From assembly GCA_032718475.1 (NCBI GenBank), contig JAUCBJ010003488.1, positions 1 through 24,953 on the forward strand: a DNA stretch of 24,953 bases. Reading direction: 5' to 3'. Position 1 is the stretch's first letter. Each line of letters starts with the position of its first letter. Below the pieces are notes generated by a model. It was not told where the DNA came from, ran no database searches, and saw only the letters and a program-made list of their open reading frames with translations. Shown piece by piece: positions 19,139 to 24,953 of the stretch. The stretch comes from Nemertoderma westbladi (lineage: Eukaryota; Xenacoelomorpha; Nemertodermatida; Nemertodermatidae). A program made the position numbers and the translations under genes.

Positions 19139-19720
19139 TTAAGAATGCTGTGCCGACTTGTCGACAAAATTGCGCCGCCACAACTCCCTATCACCCATGA
19201 CATTTGCTAGATCATCCGCATCTTCAAGGCCAGTGTCCTTTAAGATGAGTCTCAAGAAAGTCATGGGCTGTCCACCATGCTTATTCACTCCATGAGGCTG
19301 CCAAAGTACAAGATTATGGACTGGCTGGTCCTCACGGCGAAAGCAATGTCCTGCAAAGCGGAGGCGATTTTGTTCTAGTGTCAAGCTTGGGGGAACCAAT
19401 GAGACACCTCCAGTGTTATATAGTGTCTGGTTGGAGATGTGTGCATTAGACTTGACACAATGAACCCGGCGTAGCATTCTTGTGAATGTGCCATCCAGAG
19501 ATTTGGTGTCCTCAGCAGTTAGAGCCCAGCATGGACTCCCATAGAGGAGTACTGGAACTACTGCTGCTCTAAATAATCGGACCTTAAGTTTCCGATTAAT
19601 TCTCGGTGACTTCCAAATCCTGGAAAGCCTATTCAAGGCTGCCCATGAGTAGTAATGGTTTGCCCTATCCTTCGGCGACAGTTTGGACCCACTTCGCACC
19701 TTGGGTGTTAAGTAGGTCAT
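19139..19720 (-). pseudogene. 3' end of a LINE reverse transcriptase, 5'-truncated
   Basis: The 193 readable codons match the region after the catalytic palm of LINE reverse transcriptases (endonuclease/RT polyproteins). YYSWAALNRLSRIWKS is followed by RLFRAAVVPVLLYGSPCWA, LDGTFTRMLRRVHCVK, NRLRFAGHCFRRED and a DTGLEDADDL tail ending at a stop. The first residues, MTYLTPKVRS, correspond to the usual FxYLGSxV position, so homology starts directly at the 5' break near 19722. The endonuclease and catalytic motifs are missing. Truncation from the 5' end is the normal outcome of incomplete reverse transcription. The frame is open, so the insertion is probably not old. Confidence 0.85.
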
Positions 19721-19749
19721 TAATTAATTAATCAATTAATTAATTGGTC

Positions 19750-19777
19750 GATTAAACAATTAATTAATTGTTTAATC
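19750..19777. repeat. 28-bp perfect palindrome (AT-rich)
   Basis: The sequence reads identically on both strands, with outer halves GATTAAACAATTAA and TTAATTGTTTAATC. It lies in a wider ATTAATTAA-rich patch (19718-19780) exactly between the truncated LINE and the foldback element. Confidence 0.9.
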
Positions 19778-19781
19778 AATC

Positions 19782-19830
19782 GATTTGTATCAAATAATGT
19801 TGCCAAAGGCAATTTAATTTGATACAAATC
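19782..19830. repeat. Nested hairpin at the outer edge of the foldback element
   Basis: A perfect 14-bp stem, GATTTGTATCAAAT with ATTTGATACAAATC (19817-19830), encloses a second 5-bp stem TTGCC-AAA-GGCAA (19800-19812). The inner part and one half of the outer stem recur inverted at the right window edge, so the true tip of the element may be this hairpin. Confidence 0.85.
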
Positions 19831-20983
19831 AATCAGATAGGGACGCGAGATGAATAAATTGTACTACAGCAAATGAAATATACAATACAATAGGCACTGT
19901 ACATTACAATATACAATACATTTGTATTATTTTTGCCGTACAATAGAATGATAGAATTAAATAAAAAGACGCAATCGAGGCCCAAAACATAAATATACCC
20001 TTTCACGAAAATAAAGTGGCCCCAGTTTGGCCCCGAGTCATCCCTCAATAATCTGTGGCTGTTTGGGCTCTTATTAACCGTAGCATGACTAACCCAAACA
20101 TCAATGCGTGAATGGGGCCTGCGTGAATGGGGCCTGCGACAGAGCTTAAATTATTCAAACCCACAGCTTCCCAAGAAATTAGAATAAACATCTGCTCTTG
20201 CAATAGATTGCATTCTTTCATATTGTACTTTATGAAGCAGTCCACGCGCGTCTGACCGCACATAATTAAATAAGGCCCTCATTTAATACATAAGTTATAT
20301 ACAGTTTATCTTAAATTTATTGAATTTGTTTTTATTTACAACCCGAATTGTTCTACCGTATTATAATTTATGTTTTATTATAACAAGCTATATCCTGTTA
20401 ATCTTATTAATTTTATTTGTACTGAGGTTTTCGAGGGCGCTGTTTCCAATGGTCCTACTCTCAAAACGATGTAACCTACTGTATAATTAATTACTTAAGT
20501 CTGCGAGGTATGCGTAAGTAACAAATCTCGTTTACCAGTTTTCCTTAAAAACTATGAAGCTATATTGCTTAAGAGTTCTGAGGGGCGAGCCATGAGGCAA
20601 GGTGTTTGATACTTTTTAGATATATTATTACTTAATTTTGACCCCCCAGTCGATATCTATTACAATATAGGCTATATCTTTTTGCGGAGTCACAGAGTAG
20701 TCTGAAGATCCGAGTCTGCTGCTAGAGGGTGAAATGTCTCAAAGTAAAAACCATACGGTAGCTATGAATTGGTTACTAGGCAATAATACTACATTTTGTA
20801 TAGTTAGGCCTATTGCCGATCGAACGAAAACTGCCCTGGTCCATGAGAGGATTGAACCCACGACCTATTGGAGATGTGAATTCAAAGCAACCACTACACC
20901 AAGGTGGAACAGTAACGTTTGAATTTGTTCGTTAACGTTCGAATTTGTAAGACTCTGATTTAAGACCTGAGGCACTCCCCACA
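19794..20983 (+). repeat. Left unique arm of the foldback element
   Basis: Inverted copy of 23749-24953. Near 20165-20215 the arms differ by substitutions and an indel of about 20 bp; elsewhere differences are sparse. The arm contains a CGTGAATGGGGCCTG direct repeat (20108-20138) and a tRNA-like module. Confidence 0.88.
20838..20909 (-). promoter_or_regulatory. tRNA-derived A/B-box module in the left arm
   Basis: On the minus strand an A-box-like TGGTGTAGTGG is followed about 32 bases later by a B box GGGTTCAATCC within a T-arm-like stem. The T stem is slightly damaged in this copy (CTCTC instead of CTCAC). This resembles a SINE head or tRNA pseudogene and could serve as an internal RNA polymerase III promoter. 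The acceptor and anticodon stems do not fold well, so it is not a functional tRNA. Confidence 0.55.
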
Positions 20984-21871
20984 ACCACAGCCACAGCCAC
21001 AGTCACAGCCACAGCCACAGCCACAGCCACAACCACAACCACAGCCACAGCCACAGCCACAACCACAGCCACAACCACAGCCACAACCACAGCCACAGCC
21101 ACAACCACAACCACAGCCACAACCACAGCCACAACCACAACCACCACAGCCACAGCCACAGCCACAGCCACAGCCACAGCCACACCACAGCCACAGCCAC
21201 AGCCACAACCACAGCCACAACCACAGCCACAACCACAGCCACAACCACAGCCACAGCCACAACCACAGCCACAGCCACAACCACAGCCATAACCGCAGCC
21301 ACAGCCACAGCCACAACCACAGCCACAGCCACAGCCACAACCACAGCCACAACCACAGCCACAGCCACAACCACAGCCACAGCCACAGCCACAACCACAG
21401 CCACAACCACAGCCACAGCCACAGCCACAGCCCACCCAGCCACAGCCACAGCCACAGCCACAGCCACAGCCACAACCACAACCACAGCCACAGCCACAAC
21501 CACAGCCACAGCCACAACCACAGCCACAACCACAGCCACAGCCACAGCCACAACCACAGCCACAGCCACAGCCACAGCCACAACCACAGCCACAGCCACA
21601 GCCACAGCCACAGCCACAACCACAACCACAGCCACAACCACAGCCACAGCCACAGCCACAGCCACAGCCACAACCACAGCCACAACCACAGCCACAGCCA
21701 CAGCCACAGCCACAGCCACAACCACAGCCACAACCACAGCCACAGCCACAGCCATAGCCACAACCACAGCCACAACCACAGCCACAGCCACAGCCACAAC
21801 CACAGCCACAACCACAGCCACAACCACAGCCACAACCACAGCCACAGCCACAGCCACAGCCCACAGCCACC
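20980..21871 (-). repeat. Hexamer minisatellite (CCACAG/CCACAA)n, ~890 bp
   Basis: About 148 hexamers alternate irregularly between CCACAG and CCACAA, with rare phase breaks (near 21144, 21183 and 21430). All three minus-strand frames stay open and give Gly-Cys, Leu-Trp or Val-Ala dipeptide runs of about 300 residues, which are artefacts of the repeat. The minus strand is rich in GG doublets every six bases. Confidence 0.95.
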
Positions 21872-22097
21872 ACTTCTCCCCATAGGAGAATATTTGTTTA
21901 TCTGTTGTCAAAATGTTTAACTAATTTGATGTTTTGGTTACTCATTCATTATGCATTTAAAATAGGATCAGTCAGGATTGATCATTTATAGTGGTTTATA
22001 ATATATAATATATATTAGACCATTACACAAATTAAAATTACAAATACAATTACCCACCACCACACAAAACGACTCAGAACTCAGGATCAAGTTGACT

Positions 22098-22103
22098 TTA
22101 TTT
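22098..22103 (-). terminator. Poly(A) signal AATAAA downstream of the C2H2/acidic gene
   Basis: AATAAA on the minus strand lies 90 bp beyond the TAA at 22193-22195. Position and strand fit, but the region is AT-rich. Confidence 0.4.
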
Positions 22104-22192
22104 GTTTAATTAAGCATATTATTATGAAATTACATAATTAATACGACTAAATATAATAAATATTTCAAACATATACAATATTTCAGTTATAA

Positions 22193-22944
22193 TTAATGTC
22201 TCGCATTAACTGTACGACTGTTACTGTTCATAATCCTAGGTCGTAATACAACAGTTGCTGGAGATATAACTTTTCCATTCCCTACTCTGATTTTCTGTCC
22301 ATTTTCATTGTCATTCTCCTCTGATGCTTCCTCACTGTCATCGCTACTCTCCTTTGATTCTTCCTCACTGTCATCGCTACTCTCCTCCGATTCATCCTCA
22401 TCACTCTCATTTCCATCATTATCACTCTCCTTATGCGAATGTTTCTGCATTTCATTCAATTGTCTAATTATTTTCTGCAATTTATTTTTATTTCCTAATA
22501 CATGTCTTAATATCTCCTCATTATCTGAGTCATTCTCCTCCCCACTTTCATGTTCCTCGACTTCTTTCTCGCTCTCATTTTCTTCACCACCACTCTCATT
22601 TTCTTCTTTCTCTATCTCACTCTCCGTTTCATCTTCTCCTCACTTTCCTCTGATTTATCATCTTCCTCACTCTCATCGTCCTTTTCACTATGTGGCTGTT
22701 TCTGTATATTTTTCAAAATATTCATGATTTTCTCGAATTTATGTTTCATCATTTGTTTAATCTCTAGAAAATCACTCTCAACTCTCTTTTTGTTCTCTTC
22801 TTCACTAAAAATATCATCATTATTTTTTAATTTCTTTGGGGAAGGTTCCATTACACCTTCCTTTCTATGTATACTCATATGGCGGGATATACTGTCTCGT
22901 CTCATCTCTTTATCACAAACCATACATTTTTCATAACTAGGCAT
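22193..22944 (-). pseudogene. C2H2 finger / coiled-coil / acidic protein, one frameshift
   Basis: The ATG at 22942-22944 opens MPSYEKCMVCDKEMRRD, continuing to SISRHMSIH, one C2H2 zinc finger. A basic patch and a helix ending KIMNILKNIQKQPHSEKD follow, then a Glu/Asp/Ser tract. This frame stops at TAG 22612-22614. The frame one base earlier is open from 22639 to the TAA at 22193. It continues the acidic tract, then a second helix (KIIRQLNEMQKHSHKESD), a longer DSEEES-type acidic tract and a basic tail (RPRIMNSNSRTVNARH). The two helix-His-acidic modules look like an internal duplication. Together about 249 residues would be encoded, with the shift between 22615 and 22639. There is no canonical slippery heptamer, so an indel or sequencing error is likelier than programmed frameshifting. 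I do not recognise the family; a DNA-binding nuclear role is a guess. Confidence 0.6.
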
Positions 22945-23195
22945 TATATAGCAATGTCAATTAATAGTATTGAATTTTCGATAAATGATTTTACAAAATT
23001 TTAAATAAATAAAACTTTTATTAAAATAAATAAAACTTTTAAAAATGAAAATTAGAGAATGAATGAGAATGCAGTGAATGGGGGCTATTATAGAGGGAGG
23101 CTAGAATGGAGTTGTGAAAAAGAATAATCTATTGCAAACCAGATGTTTCTTGAATTTTTCTCAGGCGTATTTGATAATAAAGTGGCTGAAGGTGA

Positions 23196-23752
23196 GGCTG
23201 TGGCTGTGGCTGTGGCTGTGGCTGGGTGGGCTGTGGCTGTGGCTGTGGTTGTGGCTGTGGCTGTGGCTGTGGCTGTGGCTGTGGCTGTGGCTGTGGTTGT
23301 GGCTGTGGCTGTGGCTGTGGCTGTGGCTGTGGCTGTGGCTGTGGCTTGGTGTGGCTGTGGCTGTGGCTGTGGCTGTGGTTGTGGCTGTGGCTGTGGCTGT
23401 GGCTGTGGTTGTGGCTGTGGTCTGTGGCTGTGGCTGTGGCTGTGGCTGTGGCTGTGGCAGTGGCTGTGGCTGTGGCTGTGGCTGTGGCTGTGGCTGTGGC
23501 TGTGGCTGTGGCTGTGGCTGTGGCTGTGGTTGTGGCTGTGGCTGTGGTTGTGGCTGTGGCTGTGGCTGTGGTTGTGGCTGTGGCTGTGGCTGTGGCTGTG
23601 GCTGTGGTGGCTGTGGTGTGGCTGTGGCTGTGGCTGTGGCTGTGGTCTGTGGCTGTGGTTGTGGCTGTGGCTGTGGCTGTGGCTGTGGCTGTGGCTGTGG
23701 CTGTGGTTGTGGCTGTGGCTGTGGCTGTGGCTGGGTGTGGCTGTGGTTGTGG
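23196..23752 (+). repeat. Hexamer minisatellite (GGCTGT/GGTTGT)n, ~557 bp
   Basis: This is the inverted counterpart of 20980-21871, about 92 hexamers. GGTTGT variants are rarer than the matching CCACAA on the left, and there are short slips (near 23345, 23420, 23607, 23644 and 23733). The plus strand is G-rich with GG every six bases, so two-tier G-quadruplexes are possible. Confidence 0.95.
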
Positions 23753-24953
23753 GGAGTGCCTCAGGTCTTAAATCAGAGTCTTACAAATTCGAACGTTAAC
23801 GAACAAATTCAAACGTTACTGTTCCACCTTGGTGTAGTGGTTGCTTTGAATTCACATCTCCAATAGGTCGTGGGTTCAATCCTCACATGGACCAGGGCAG
23901 TTTTCGTTCGATCGGCAATAGGCCTAACTATACAAAATGTAGTATTATTGCCTAGTAACCAATTCATAGCTACCGTATGGTTTTTACTTTGAGACATTTC
24001 ACCCTCTAGCAGCAGACTCGGATCTTCAGACTACTCTGTGACTCCGCAAAAAGATATAGCCTATATTGTAATAGATATCGACTGGGGGGTCAAAATTAAG
24101 TAATAATATATCTAAAAAGTATCAAACACCTTGCCTCATGGCTCGCCCCTCAGAACTCTTAAGCAATATAGCTTCATAGTTTTTAAGGAAAACTGGTAAA
24201 CGAGATTTGTTACTTACGCATACCTCGCAGACTTAAGTAATTAATTATACAGTAGGTTACATCGTTTTGAGAGTAGGACCATTGGAAACAGCGCCCTCGA
24301 AAACCTCAGTACAAATAAAATTAATAAGATTAACAGGATATAGCTTGTTATAATAAAACATAAATTATAATACGGTAGAACAATTAGGGTTGTAAATAAA
24401 AACAAATTCAATAAATTTAAGATAAACTGTATATAACTTATGTATTAAAAGAGGGCCTTATTTAATTATGTGCGGTCAGACGCGCGTGGACTGCTTCATA
24501 AAGTACAATATGAAAGAATGCAAACTATTGCCATACCAGATGTTTATTATAATTTCTTGGCGAATTGATGTAATAACGAAGCTATAGGTTTGAATAATTT
24601 AAGCTCTATCGCAGGCCCCATTCACGCAGGCCCCATTCACGCATTGATGTTTGGGTTAGTCATGCTACGGTTAATAAGAGCCCAAACAGCCACAGATTAT
24701 TGAGGGATGACTCAGGGCCAAACTGGGGCCACTTTATTTTCGTGTGAGGGTAATTTATGTTTTGGGCCTCGATTGCGTCTTTTTATTTAATTCTATCATT
24801 CTATTGTACGGCAAAAATAATACAAATGTATTGTATATTGTAATGTACAGTGCCTATTGTATTGTATATTTCATTTGCTGTAGTACAATTTATTCATCTC
24901 GCGTCCCTATCTGATTGATTTGTATCAAATTAAATTGCCTTTGGCAACATTAT
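23749..24953 (-). repeat. Right unique arm of the foldback element (incomplete)
   Basis: Inverted copy of 19794-20983. The match is still continuing at the last base of the window, so the element extends further right. Confidence 0.88.
23822..23893 (+). promoter_or_regulatory. tRNA-derived A/B-box module in the right arm
   Basis: A-box-like TGGTGTAGTGG (23830-23840) and B box GGGTTCAATCC (23872-23882). Here the T-arm is intact: GTGGG-TTCAATC-CTCAC forms a 5-bp stem with a 7-base loop. Acceptor and anticodon stems are poor. Transcription from this copy would run outward, away from the hexamer array, as it would from the left copy. Confidence 0.55.

Larger units (their letters stand above)
19794..24953. 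mobile_element. Foldback-type element with >1.15-kb inverted arms, right end beyond the window
   Basis: The sequence from 19794 to 20983 reappears inverted from 24953 back to 23749, with few mismatches and a few indels. The arms are followed inward by hexamer arrays that are also inverted relative to each other, so almost 2 kb per side can pair. The unique centre (21872-23195) contains one minus-strand gene. No transposase, integrase or polymerase is visible, so it is probably non-autonomous. The outer right boundary and the target-site duplication lie outside the window. The alternative is a local inverted duplication rather than a transposon. Confidence 0.75.

Noticed and set aside
20734-20922. 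62-codon frame in each foldback arm (MSQSKNHTVAMNW...)
   Set aside because: It is antisense to, and overlaps, the tRNA-like module. Its presence in both arms only reflects arm identity.
20980-21871. Telomeric or interstitial telomere repeat
   Set aside because: The hexamer GGCTGT/GGTTGT is not the metazoan TTAGGG repeat, and the array sits inside inverted arms.
20932-21911. Three overlapping ~300-codon minus-strand frames of Gly-Cys, Leu-Trp or Val-Ala repeats
   Set aside because: All three frames of a stop-free hexamer repeat stay open by construction. None has a non-repeat domain or a supported start.
23114-23866. Plus-strand frames of 181-250 codons across the right hexamer array
   Set aside because: Same artefact as the left array; the flanking residues come from the inverted arm and match nothing.
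23822-23893. Functional tRNA gene
   Set aside because: A and B boxes and the T-arm are good, but the acceptor and anticodon stems do not pair well.

Overview
The window looks like repeat-rich intergenic or intronic DNA of a metazoan, probably an invertebrate. It is AT-rich, has no bacterial-style operons, and holds animal-type transposable elements (a BEL/Pao gag remnant, LINE ORF1 and reverse-transcriptase remnants, a hAT-like element). It also contains one exon-sized fibronectin type II module flanked by plausible splice sites. The species cannot be named from the sequence.

Left edge (1-1664): an unbroken minus-strand reading frame of 432 codons starts at 1296 and runs off the window. Its N-terminal half is globular or disordered and its C-terminus is an Ala/Glu/Lys coiled coil. 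I do not recognise it. Its upstream DNA is a pair of about 120-bp tandem repeats. The second copy is split by the next element.

Element 1 (1671-7819, 6,149 bp): a complete-looking DNA transposon flanked by a perfect 6-bp duplication (AATACC). It starts TAC and ends GTA. Each composite inverted terminus is a short unique tip of about 42 bp followed by 20 (left) or 23 (right) copies of a 22-bp repeat centred on the palindrome TCACCCGGGTGA. It carries two convergent intact genes: a 697-aa HECT-type E3 ubiquitin ligase with its catalytic cysteine, and a 382-aa DDE integrase-type transposase. Termini, duplication length and transposase fit the eukaryotic IS3-like (IS3EU) group best. The pairing with an intact E3 ligase is the most interesting system here.

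Middle (7826-13700): flanking DNA with a 288-bp tandem duplication, then element 2 (9445-12196). Element 2 is hAT-like, with an 8-bp duplication (GTGTACAG) and inverted termini of about 430 bp. It encloses a decayed BEL/Pao gag. A 38-bp minisatellite and unannotatable DNA follow.

13700-19790: remnants of a LINE ORF1 in two places, a GATC-dense satellite of about 467-bp units, an isolated fibronectin type II exon (minus strand), a 21-bp minisatellite, and the 3' end of a LINE reverse transcriptase (minus strand) abutting AT-rich palindromes.

Element 3 (about 19794 to beyond the window end): a foldback element. Its unique arms of about 1.2 kb each carry a tRNA-derived A/B-box module. Inverted hexamer arrays, (CCACAR)n on the left and (GGYTGT)n on the right, lie inside the arms. 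The 1.3-kb centre holds one minus-strand gene for a C2H2 finger, coiled-coil and acidic protein, broken by one frameshift. No transposase is visible in it.
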